In this document: positions 11,601-22,914 of the stretch, piece after piece
Layout: each line of letters begins with the position of its first letter
Position numbering within the stretch: the first letter of the stretch is position 1
NCBI RefSeq assembly: GCF_001039355.2
Contig: NW_019775036.1
Coordinates: forward strand, 112,986-149,471
DNA from: Lingula anatina
Lineage: Eukaryota > Brachiopoda > Lingulata > Lingulida > Lingulidae
Reading direction: 5' to 3'
DNA: 36,486 bases
Notes under the pieces: generated by a model
Databases searched by the model: none
Told to the model about the DNA's origin: nothing
Seen by the model: the letters and a program-made list of their open reading frames with translations, nothing else
Translations under genes and position numbers: made by a program

Positions 11601-14600
11601 TGATTTGCAATAAAGACATTGCTATCAAGTGTAGGAAATTGAGCCCCAAAAGCCAGGTGTCATGAGAGTTTTATTTTTTCAGAACCATAGACTATAATCA
11701 GAAGAGCTGAAAATCTATTTCCATAACTTTGGCAGTTTTTCAAAGATAGCATTTCAATTAAGTCTGAAGCTGATAGATATTGTGAGGAAACTTTGGAGAT
11801 TTTTTTTTCCAGTTTGCTGTTCACCAAATCCAAACTTGAAGAAGTATGTGGTAGCGTTGAGAAAGCATTGTCTACTTGTAAACGGTTAATGCTATTATGG
11901 AGGGACATGTTTGAATCCACCACAGAGAGGTAAGTTTTTAAGCAATTGTACATGTAAAAAAAAACTCCACTGCTAATAGAAACATTAATAAAGTTGGATT
12001 TTTTTGTGTCATGGGATTTAGTCATGCATACTTTTTGTTTAAACTCTATGTAAAAATGCTCTCACAATATGAATCAGATCTGAGAACAGCAACTGTTTGA
12101 ATCGACCAATTTTTGATTGTCAAGTAAGTGATTGGGAAATATTAATCTTCATGCTGTAAAATTGAATTTTTCTTCAGCCCCAGTGCTCTCTTCTCTGATT
12201 CCTGCAAGGAAATTCACCCTTTTATCTTACTAGGCATCCCCCTTGGACTACAATCTTTATGTTAAAGCCTTTTTTGATAAAAGGACAAGTGTTTAATAAG
12301 GTTTCAGGCTGATTTCACTAAAGTACTTTGGACCCATAGTGGGTTCTATCTGATAGACTTCAAATTTTAATCCACTTAAGTTCAGAGTGAATATGTATTA
12401 CTATAACAAAGAACGACTTTTGATTTAGAATATTAGCATGCATATCTTTTTACAGAACAAGTGGAAAGTTTAATTTGAAGTGGACTACTACTGGTTTATC
12501 TTTGCTGGCAGTTGACGAAAATTTTAGTCTTAAAAGTAAAAAGTAATCTTGGGTCTTCTTTTATTTCTATTGTGAAATCATCCCTTGCTGACCTTAAGGC
12601 AGTTAATAGCTAAGCCATCCCACATAACTTATGGTTGTTTTCATATTGTGTCTTTGCAGTGAACAGCGTGGTACTGGTCTGCTGGACAGACTGACCACTG
12701 ACCGGCGGTCTCTGGCTCAAATACAGCTCTCTGAACTCAGTGATAGAGATTCAGGTAGAGGTAACATGGATGTGTTTTATCATTTATCATTTTCTCTGGA
12801 GTTAGTCTTCTTGTATTTTAATCGGTTTCAAATTAGCTTTTAGTTATTACTTTCTCTATTTTTGGCAATTTTTTTTTCTATCTTAATGATATTATTCTCA
12901 TAATGAGTTAGAGAGGATTCATTTCCTTATTGAATGGAAATTTTATTTTTAGGTGTTTTGGTGCCAATCTTTTATATTTATTTCTGGTTCTCCTATTTCC
13001 ATTTATCTGAACCATAAACAATTAAATTAAATGATGAACTTCTCCCAAAGCTTCTAGAGAAGCCAAACAAAAGTCCAGTCTTTTGGTTGACTTCCAGTGC
13101 GTCATTGACTACCTTGAATTTTAGAATGTAGGGCCTACTAACAACATACAGAGGAAAAGGAAGTGAATATTGGGCAATGTGAATCCGATCAGATAGATTC
13201 CTTCCTGTGAACATCTGCTGCAGGCTAGCTGGATTCAGCTTGATAATACTAATTTTTAACAAAGGATATTTTAGTCCTTAAAGCTGGAAGTAGACCACTT
13301 AATTTTTTTTTCTTCTTCGAAGTAACTTCTTCCTTATCTTGGAGATAAGCAGTCAGCGTGACTAGGGGTAGGTGGGGATACAAAGATAGCACAGCATCTG
13401 ATTGTGGATGGCAAAAAGCATTTACATTTTCTTGATTTATATTGGAGTTGAATATAAGTATTGTGCGTCTCCTGATTCTCTCATTGGATACTTCTTTTAA
13501 TTCGGCACAGTATCAGTTCCGTGGAGGTGGGAGGGAGAGAGAGGGGGGTCTTTTCCTGAAAATGTGGATCTTTTTTTACCATGAAACATATGTGTGATCA
13601 TAAAACCTAAATCAAGTTTTGATTCAGAGTAGCCCTTTCCTGGCAAAATGGGTGGCTCTTATTAACCCCCCCCTTAATTCCACCTGCCTAGGGCCTGTAA
13701 TTAATCACTAAAATACAAAATATTCTCTTGTCACAAAATGACTACTATGAGATTAGTTCATCTGGGTTATTAACACAGATCCCTTGTGAATCCTCATCCA
13801 GTTAATTGATATCTTTCTTTTCTTAATGTCTTATAATGTCATTTTCTTTATCAGTTGTCACGTTTAGATAATTGGCTTCTCCGTGAAATTGCTTGATTTT
13901 CTGAGTAAAAAATTCAATTTATTTTCTGTCATTCAAATTTCAGTTTTTGAAATATAGAAACTTGAAATTTTCTATATTAAATACATGTACTGATTTCCTG
14001 TTTTATTTCAAAACCTTGAATATATTCAGTTATCATAGGCAAGGCATTTTACTGATCAACTTGTTTCATAATCTTGGTGATCTTCAGATATTGTGGACAA
14101 GGAGTGAAAGTGCATTGGGTCTTGTTTCGTCTTGCAGGTTCAGTACACGAATCCATGGCAGCATCCAGAGTGGAGCAGGCCCTGTCAGAGGTGGCGTCCT
14201 CTATGAACAGCAGCCTCATGCCCAAGATTGGGTTACACCAGTCCTGGACGCTGCAAGCCCAAATTTGGGTCCATTTAGGTAAACCCAACTGAAACCATAC
14301 TAACTTATATCAATAGTAGTGTCTATCTAAGCCCAAAAGGGTTCCCAGTTTCACACTCACAAAAAAATTTAATATTTAATTATCTTATCTCCAGTAGTTG
14401 ACTTAACAAAATCTGCTAGACTGTAGTCAGTCAAGTGTGCTTTACAAAAAATTTCTAAATTTTTACTTTTGCCTACAATTGAAAGTAGTTCAAGCTCACA
14501 CTGTTCAGAAATTCTTCAAGAATAAGAGATGAAAACTTTTACAAGATGAGACAGCTTATGGCATCTTTTATTCTGGAAGATTTTCTTTTAATGAAGCAAG

Positions 14601-14962
14601 GCAAACAAGTTTGTTTTTGAAATTAATAGAATGGGTCAAGTTCGATACAATCCAACTCATGATCAGAGTAGCGGTAAAACATTAGCTTGTCTTGGAACAC
14701 AACACTGGAACATACAACAGTAAACAGACATGGCAGTGTCACTTTTCTCTTTAAAGTAATATTTTCAACAAATTGAACTAACTCTTAATGAGATCATAAC
14801 AGAGCATATTCTAGAGGCATGTGTTTTCTTAGAGGGCATCTTGTAAAATCAGGTTCAAGTTTATTTCATTTGGCCGTTGAAACATTTATTAGATATAAAT
14901 TTTTGGGGTCCAGCAACACCAGAATGCATGTTTTACCCACCTACCCACCTTGTACAGTATCT

Positions 14963-15036
<74 letters not shown>

Positions 15037-17065
15037 CAAATTAAAATGAAAAAGGATGAAACACACAAGATATGAATCACTGATGACAATTACTAGTGCT
15101 TTTATGTTGGTTTAGTTTTGATTATATGCTGGTTTAATTTTGAAATTGTATAACACAGATGAAAGTATTATCGTATATTTGATTTAGGCGAGCTATACCT
15201 TGGGATGGACAGGGTAGCAGAGGCAAATGCATGTGTGACAGAAGCAGCCAGTATACTTCCTATGTCACATCAAGTGGCATATATGGTAAGACATGTAATT
15301 TTAGTGTACCCTTGGTACTCATGGTGAAATGTTGCATGGTAATCACCATAGTACATTTGACAGCTCTGCTGCCTTGTTTTTCTTTTTTTTTCGGAAAACT
15401 AGCACAATTATTTAAATTTCCCTTTATTTGTCAGTTTTATACAGCAACTAATCTGCTGTATTTACTTTATACGCACACATGTTGGAATATATGACAGCAG
15501 TTTGTGTGCTGTCCACACGGTGGTTGAAAAAAGTTCATTATTATGTGAACCTCTATGTAAATATGAACCTACACACAAAGAATATCTGTCCAACTATATT
15601 TGTCTATATTTGTTTCAGAAAGGAAAAGTCTATGTCCACAAAAAGCAGTATAAAGAGGCCAAAATGTGTTTTGAAAGTGCAATATCAATCAGTCCTACCC
15701 ATATCAAGAGCCTCATAGGACTGGTAAGTGCTGTTGTTGTTCTCATCCAGGTGGTTTTATAATGGTAAAATTGGTCCCAAAGGTGAGAACAATTGCAGCC
15801 AGTTGGAATTATATTAGTTATTTATTTGAATTTTCCTTCTGTGAAATTGGTAGCATTAATCATTTACGATTGTGGTTGGTTTTTGGTGGAAGAACAAATG
15901 CAGGTATTATTGAGTAAACCATTTTCTGTTAAAACTGAATTACATTTTCATTAAAATATGATCAATATTTGATAGTGGCAAGTAAAAGATGTGGTTTTAT
16001 GAACCATGGCTGTAATATAAGTATATATGAAATGCATGCATTAGTCATCAGTACCAGTATCCAGTTTCATCAGTTTTGTTCATGCTCATGTTTGATTTGA
16101 TAAATGGAGCCATTTTGGTTGCAACAGATGTGAAACACTTGAAATTCGTCATTTGATTAAGTTGTGTATTATTGATTGATTGATTGAATTTAGGGAAAAG
16201 TTATTGATGGATTGATTGATTGATTTTAGGGAAAGCTCCTGGCTGGTCAACGCCATTACACAATGGCAGAGAAAATGCTGAAAGATGCTGTCAGTATAGA
16301 TCCTACTTCACACCAAGCCTGGTAAGACCCTGGCCCTGGTTTCACAAAAAAATAAATAAATAAATTCAGATTCCCCGGCTAAGAACTTGATTACCAAGGT
16401 TACATGGTCACATGGACACATATTACCCTATCAGGAACAGTGTAACAGCACTCTCATGGAAATCCTAGTCAACTAAGCCAGGGAACTGACTGAGTTTTTG
16501 TTGTGAAACTAAGGTCTGTTTACATCATAAGGCAGGCTCAAACCATGTTTAACTTCAACCAGATGTGGTCTGACTGACTTAAATTACCTGATGATATAGG
16601 AATCATATCTCATCAAAGAACTTAAAATTGCATTCAAACAGTTTAGTCACTCATTAATATCAGCAGCTATTCCTGATATAAGTAAGTCCAATTTTAATTA
16701 CAGATTAAGTCCCAATTTATCAAATTATGCCACTGTCACCGAATAATCTCATTTTTCTTCATTTTCCGATATCATAAAATGAGTGCAGCTAGTGGAGATC
16801 AGTAAAAACAACATCTTTGCAAAGAAAATGTGATCATTTTCAAGTCTTACCTCTAAATACAATTTCATTTTCATGAATTAGATTACTTGTGCATAGGCTG
16901 TACTATTCCCTTTTGACTATCTGTCCTTCCAGGCAAGAACTGGGTAAAGTGCTAGAGGCTGTTGGGCAGTTCGAGACCGCCAGTGAATGCTTAATGACGG
17001 CTGTCAATCTGGAATCGGCTAGTCCTGTGGTTCCATTTTCTGTGATTCCACGAACATTCCACTGA
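8700..17065 (+). CDS. TTC7: TTC7 (tetratricopeptide repeat protein 7), C-terminal nine exons, 5' part outside the window
   Basis: TTC7 proteins are TPR scaffolds that, with EFR3 and FAM126/hyccin, hold PI4KA at the plasma membrane for PI4P synthesis. Exons: 8700-8772, 10486-10646, 11813-11929, 12660-12754, 14138-14278, 15188-15285, 15619-15723, 16230-16321, 16933-17065. All junctions are AG/GT and all phases agree, giving 337 residues plus the end of one split codon. Family landmarks, which match human TTC7B closely by recall, are [67 protein letters not shown], and the ending [14 protein letters not shown] before TGA. The segment is a run of C-terminal TPR helices. The family is about 840 residues, so roughly 60 percent lies upstream. 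TTC7A versus TTC7B cannot be decided; an invertebrate single-copy ancestor is likely. Confidence 0.95.
10878..11175. repeat. Long imperfect foldback (inverted repeat) in a TTC7 intron
   Basis: The left arm runs from about 10878 to 11022 and the right arm from about 11030 to 11175. Matching pieces include CTAGCTAGATCGAAC against GTTGAATCGATCCAGCTGG, TGTCTGACATGC against GCATGTCAGACA, and CTAGGGGGTAACT against AGTTAATTACCCCC, around a loop of about 15-20 bases. It is probably a foldback transposon remnant; if transcribed it would form a stem of well over 100 base pairs. Confidence 0.75.
14966..15033. repeat. (AT)n microsatellite
   Basis: About 34 AT units lie in the TTC7 intron before the exon at 15188. 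Confidence 0.95.
16171..16226. repeat. (ATTG)n repeat with duplicated splice-acceptor segment
   Basis: Two ATTG blocks (16171-16187 and 16211-16223) are each followed by a near-identical TTTAGGGAAA segment. The second AG (16228-16229) is the true TTC7 acceptor. The first (16192-16193) lies 36 bases upstream and would read GGA AAA GTT and then meet an in-frame TGA. Confidence 0.8.
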
Positions 17066-17673
17066 CAATATCTTCCAGTGTTGTACAAACAATCATTCAA
17101 GTAATTATTGACAGAAGAGATTTGACACCTCTAAGGCAGGTTTTACTCATTTCCAGAGACATGATTAAGACACCTAATGGAAGTATGTTGCTGTTTACTA
17201 GAATTAACCTGGAAAAGGGAAATTAATGTTTTGTGTGAAATTGGGGTGTGTTGAGGCAAAATGTGTTCAATTGTTATGTCACCTTCATAGCTGGCTATGG
17301 ATAACGTTGTAAATTAATTATTGGTGCTATGCACAGATCTACTGGTCATTGCCAAATGTTGACTCTGCTCCAGATATAGATACACTGGTTACAGTATTTC
17401 TGCATAGAATAATAATGTTGCTAGTTTTTTCAATGTTTGAATTACTCTTGAATCTGGTTTACAATAATGTGCATTGTCTTATATTGCCATTGCATTATCT
17501 GGCAGTATGCTTACAGGCATTGTAGTCAGTGCAGTTGTTTGTTACATTTCTTCTTACATATTTAGGCGGGGATTTGAATCTGTTTGAATCTTTTTGTAAT
17601 GAAAAAGAACAATTTTTTTCAAATATGTGTTAATTTATGTAATGATCAGCTTGATGTTTTTACATTTTTTACT

Positions 17674-17728
17674 TTTTATTATTTATTTATTTATTTTATT
17701 TATTTATTTTTTTTTTGGGGGGGGGGGG
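17674..17728. repeat. (TTTA)n/T run followed by G12
   Basis: A TTTA-rich run, then ten T, then twelve G. This strand-asymmetric homopolymer junction is also prone to sequencing error. Confidence 0.9.
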
Positions 17729-18607
17729 CGGCGGCATGCCTACTTTAATTAACCCCCTCCCCTTTAGACATTTTGGAAGTACGTATCATTTGAAAAGATC
17801 TATTTTAACACATTTAGACTCTATAAAATGTTTTGAGATACCAAGACCTTGCTTTAAATTTTTCAGTTTTACTGAAAAGCAGCAAAAGACCTCATTTATG
17901 TTTCAGTTCAGGGACAGTATTTTTTTTAATAAGCATATGAGCATCGAGTATTTTAATACTTCTGCTACATTAAAGATTTTTATATTCTTGAAGCATAAGT
18001 TGGTCAAAATTATTGATGGGTTAACTTCTTCCTTTGCTTTTTTTCCACTTTGGACACCTGGTATGAGTATTAAAAATCATACTATTATTCATTCTTGAAT
18101 AATCAACAATATGGGCTGAAATGCCTGGTTTTAGGTTGATTTAAAAACAAAATCTGACAGTCTCATATATTAAGTAGATCTGGGTCTACATTCACAAGTG
18201 AGTATCGAGGATGACTTTAATCTGATAGTTTTCTCGTAGACCTCAGCTGATTTTATTCAAACTGTATCTTCTAAGAGTTTTTTATTCAAGTCATTCCAAT
18301 TTAATATGTTGAATGGTTTTTCCCCCTTTACAGAGTGGAATGTTTCCTTGATATTCTATACAAGTTTGAAAAGATATCTCTTGATTTTCACTGACCTTCC
18401 ATCTGACCAAAGTTTGGATATGACTGTAAGTACATTGATAAAGGTTCCATAAGGGTCCTGTTGACAGTTGCAAGGGCCTGGATCAATCTATGTAAACTGA
18501 TATAGTTTCATTGGGAGTGAGCCATAAGAGTTTATGTACCAGGCTATGATGGGATGATAACTCTGTTAGAGGCTTTTGCTGTGTGAATTTGGCAAAAAGG
18601 AATGAGT

Positions 18608-18610
<3 letters not shown>

Positions 18611-18658
<48 letters not shown>
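18611..18658. repeat. 48-base T homopolymer
   Basis: An uninterrupted T run. It may be the tail of a minus-strand retroposed copy, although no SINE or gene body is recognised next to it. Confidence 0.9.
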
Positions 18659-18827
18659 CACTTTTTTTTAATGGTTATTTGATTCTTTACTTATTTCTTT
18701 ATTTTGCCTCCTTTAGTGTAAATGGGAAAGACACATTTACATGTAGAAGGCCATCTTTGAACACAAACTGAAATTTATTGCTGGTCTGAGCTACACAATG
18801 ACAGGTTATTGGAAGCACTGCTTATCA

Positions 18828-18833
18828 AATAAA
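18828..18833 (+). terminator. Candidate polyadenylation signal for TTC7
   Basis: AATAAA about 1.76 kb after the TTC7 stop. Confidence 0.4.
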
Positions 18834-19056
18834 GATGCCAAATACAAGATTTACTTTGATACGCCTGTAGATGTCTTGATTCACTTTCCAATACTTCTTT
18901 CTTGTACATGGGTGACTATGGCCAGTGTAAGACATTGACTTGGTCCACGATGTTTATGTGTCAAAATTGGAAGCTTCATTATTTGTACAGAAGTTTGGTG
19001 TATATTTAATTATATGCACAAGGCAGTTGTTGTAGGATGTGTCATTTTATGTGATT

Positions 19057-19062
19057 AATAAA
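19057..19062 (+). terminator. Candidate distal polyadenylation signal for TTC7
   Basis: AATAAA about 2.0 kb after the TTC7 stop and the last canonical signal before the repeat cluster that follows. Confidence 0.45.
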
Positions 19063-19264
19063 GAAGTTGAAGATCCAATGACAGAAGTTCTTAGTTTGTG
19101 GAAAATTAATTATCACTGATAGTATGCAAAACTTGTGTCAAGTGCTTTTCATGTAGTCCTGACATCGTATTTTTAAAAAATTCACTGATTATGATGGTAA
19201 ATTATTTTTTGGATACATTTGTATCTATGTAATTCCCCAGTAATTAATATGTTTTGGTCATAGT

Positions 19265-20030
19265 CGGGCCTCATAAATGATAACAATGCTATGTTTTGTT
19301 TTTAGCGATGTTTTGTTCGGGATTTGTAATCACGAACGCTTAATTAAGGACTCAAACTGCCATATCATGGCACAAACATAAAATTGAGGTTAGCAAGCAT
19401 GTGATCACATCTAATGATTTGGCCAGCTTTCAAGCGAGTTTCTAGCTGTTTACATATCAGTTCTTTATCTCTACACAAACTATTTTCAGTATAAGAGTAA
19501 TACGCTCTTGTAAATCTGATATTGCAGTATTAGTTATTAATTCATCATTTCAGACATGAACTTCTTTCTGGGGAACCACAAAATTCCGCTTTTTTACATG
19601 ACCCCAGAGCAATTAAACCAAAAAAAAATTATGTAAGAAGTTTTATTCCACAATTAATGTTCAGAGTTTTTTGTTGTTTTTTTTTTTTCTAAACCCGGGC
19701 TCATGTCTGTCATTTGCAATCACAAACAAGCTCAAGATCGCAAACGGCTAAGTCATTTATGAAGTTTGTTTACATATCAGTTCTTTATCTCAACACATAC
19801 TATTTTCAATATAAAAGTAATGCGCTCTTGAAAATCTGCACCACATTTGGAACTTACTGAACTGTAGGGTAAGCAAATTAATGGTTTGTGATTTGCATTG
19901 TGGTGCTCAGGACCATTAATTTTACGTTTGCACTATGATATCACAGTATGAGTCATAAATTTATCATTTGCAATCAAAAACCGAGGCTCAGGATCGCAAA
20001 CGGCTAATTTGTTTATAAAGCCTGATAGTA
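19265..20030. repeat. Cluster of diverged internal repeats, possible non-autonomous element
   Basis: A 72-base segment beginning TTTACATATCAGTTCTTTAT occurs at about 19449-19520 and again at 19769-19839. A second motif, ATCGCAAACGGCTAA preceded by CATTTGCAATCA, occurs at about 19710-19752 and 19964-20009. A third, TGATATNNCAGTATNAGT, occurs near 19518 and 19936. The outer ends (GGGCCTCATAAATGA and TTTATAAAGCCTG) are weakly inverted, so the whole block could be one element. No ORF is present. Confidence 0.6.
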
Positions 20031-21869
20031 TTCCTTTAGGTCTTGTTGTCAGACACGTAACATTTTCTGTAAGTAACCAATTATTCACTGCTGCAAAGAA
20101 AGTCTTTTTAACTGCTTGTAATATTTTTGTTTGTTTGTTTGTTTAAAGAAACTGCGTGCTATTTGTTATAACACAGTGATATCTGAGGCTTTTATGTATA
20201 ATAGCTCTTAATTAGACTTTAAGGGAAATGTTTACTTTTGCTTTTTAAAATTTATATTTATATTGTCTTTTATTGACCTCCCTCAATCTCTAACTGGCAT
20301 GGGGGTTTTATGTTTCCATTAAACGAAAGGTTCTGTCAGAATGAGACTTAAAAGCATTAAATGTTATCTACCTGATAGAGGTAGTAAATAAACAGAAAAC
20401 AATGACCAATAAAATTCAGTTTTATTAATATTCTGATCATTTTGAAATCCATACAAATTTTGGATTTTTTCAGACTAAGTAACATTGAGCAATTTATTGA
20501 TGGTCGCCTGCAAGTCAAAGAGATGAGAGATTGATCACATGCCTAGGCCATGCTAAAACATGGCTCGGACAGCAGAAAGGTAAATGGTATATTTCCAGTA
20601 TGTGTTCTTATACCAGCAGGCACTTTCACGTGGAGCAGTCAGTATGTTAACCATTTGGCTTGTTTAACGTTACAACTGTCAATCACGAGTATAAGCTTGA
20701 TTAAAGGCACTTCATAATAAAATATAAATAAATCACAATTATATGCCATTTTTTCCAATGCATGCACATGCAAAGAGTGATCCAAAGCAAAATATGCATA
20801 CAAACGAGGTGCTGAACAGTGTATCCAAGTTTTTATGCAGTGAATACATTTGATATAGTATGTCTATTATTCTTGAAAAAATAAATGATGTAATAATGTT
20901 GCAAAATGCAGAACAGTCTATATAATGTGTATCACTCAAGCCAGACTTGTTGAACAACTTTCTTTAAAATGTGTGTGTATACTAGCACTCCGTGAATTAA
21001 AAGCCTGTGAGTGGTTCATTTTACAATATGAGCAATTTTGTATACCTATATGACAATTGTCACTGGGAAAGAGATTCCTAACTGTATCAAAACTTAAATC
21101 TAAAGCATTCACATTTCTTTGAGCAAATCTTGACTGTATTTCAGCAATAAACTATTGAGTGTTTCTTCTGAATGCAAGCACTTTTTGCATACAAGCAATT
21201 GTCATGCATTTTTATAAAAGGGTACCCTAACGTAATAAACACTTAACCCTCTGCTTCTCTTTGAAAATATTATGACTGGAATAAAATCACACTTTGCAGA
21301 CCAGCTACACTGCTGATAAATAAATATTTGCTGAAATTGAGCAAGTAATATCCATTATTTTGTTTGTGAGAAACATGGATGAAATTTCATTATTATGTCC
21401 GAGTTAGAAACCACATACTATACACTCCAGGCATCAGCATTTGTTTCGAACAGTTTCAATCCCTGTCTTATACCAAAGGCTTATTTGTCATTATTATCCC
21501 AGTTCTTGCCCTAACATGTTCTTGGTAGATTTAGGAGAGAAACTGTGAGTGTGGTCTTGTCTTCTGTCCAATCTCCACAATAAACTTGAGCTTAAAAGCC
21601 TCTCAGTCTCGCTTCCTTTTTTTCTTAAACTTGCAATGAGTATCAGCACTTTTGTGTTAGGAACAGTCATGTTTTTACACTGCACTGTAGTAATACAAAA
21701 GGAGAGGAACTTGGCATAACAATTTTTTCTGTGTTTTTCCTGCCTTGGAACGAATAGGAAAACATACAGGTTTTTGGCATGAAGCTTTTTAAAAGGTCCT
21801 GGCCCTCATTTGCAAAACAAATTTTGTTGTTTTGATACAAAACTGAGCAATGTCAGCACAATGGTCCTG
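20031..21869. other. Intergenic or 3'UTR between the convergent TTC7 and STPG4 genes
   Basis: No coding sequence is recognised. On the minus strand, candidate AATAAA signals for STPG4 lie at 20493-20498 and 20421-20426, which would give it a 3'UTR of about 1.4 kb. The AATAAA at 21144-21149 is on the plus strand. Confidence 0.4.
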
Positions 21870-22881
21870 TCACACCTCAAAAGCACTGGAGAAAAACAAT
21901 CCATGCTGCCGACCCATTTTGGTAATAGTACTTGACATTGGACTTTGGAATGTCTTTTCATATGCACCTGGACCTGGGACTTTCTGTAAATAGAGCAAAA
22001 AAAGGTTGATTATTTTTTTAATATTGTGTAATGCTATGTGCTTATGAGGTGATGCATGCTTGATTCCATTTGCAAGATTATGTTACTTACAAGGGCTTTT
22101 CAGATGTCTAAGATGTTTTTTAATCAGCTGAACTGTTTCTATGCTTTTTAAAGCATAGAAATATTAAAAATATTTTCACCTGTCCCTCAATTCCCAAATG
22201 TTCCCTTATATAATTTCCTTGGTATTTAACATTGACGGTGTGACTCTTTCTAATAATTGCCTAATTGTTTTTTTCAGAGTCTTTAAACATTTTCCACTCA
22301 CAGTATGAGATGTCTTGAACCGTGGTGTTTTTGACTTAAAACTCGATGAAATTGCATGATCTGCCGCAGGGGGTGAGTACTCATAGTTTCCTGGGGCTGG
22401 TCCCTCTTTCTATACAATGATAAAAAAGAAACAACATAAGAAAAGTTTAAAAATACATAGAAATAAAACACACATCTCCAAACATTGTTACTATGCCCAT
22501 TTTCCCTTTCCAAAAAGTATATGGCATAAGACCACCACTGCCACCTTCTGACTGAGAACTTTCCCATATCATTTGCAACAACCTATTCCTTTTTACAAAT
22601 GACACTTTTTTTAAATCAATAGTTCCACAACTTTGTCCTCTAGTCACCAATCACATGAGGCAAAACCTATGAAAGTATTAATTTGCTTAAACCAATTGGT
22701 TTTTAAATCTTATTTTACCTTTACTTTTTATTGTATTTCCTGTTTGCTTATAATCATTACCATCATTTTTTATATATATAGTAACTTTCATTGCTTTGTT
22801 ACATATTTTTCTACATGTTTAGAAAGCATTAAAAGTTAAGGGAACTGATTCTGACTAGGTAAATGAAACTTCACGCATGCA

Positions 22882-22914
<33 letters not shown>

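Larger units (their letters stand above)
17066..19085 (+). other. TTC7 3' untranslated region
   Basis: After the TGA at 17063-17065 there is no acceptor with coding sequence behind it. Canonical AATAAA signals occur at 18828-18833 and 19057-19062, so the UTR probably ends near 18850 or 19080. It contains a T/A run followed by 12 G (17674-17728) and a 48-base T run (18611-18658). Confidence 0.6.

Noticed and set aside
14049-14292. Other reading frames across the TTC7 exon at 14138-14278, both strands
   Set aside because: Shadows of the real exon; only the frame giving [14 protein letters not shown] matches the TTC7 family.
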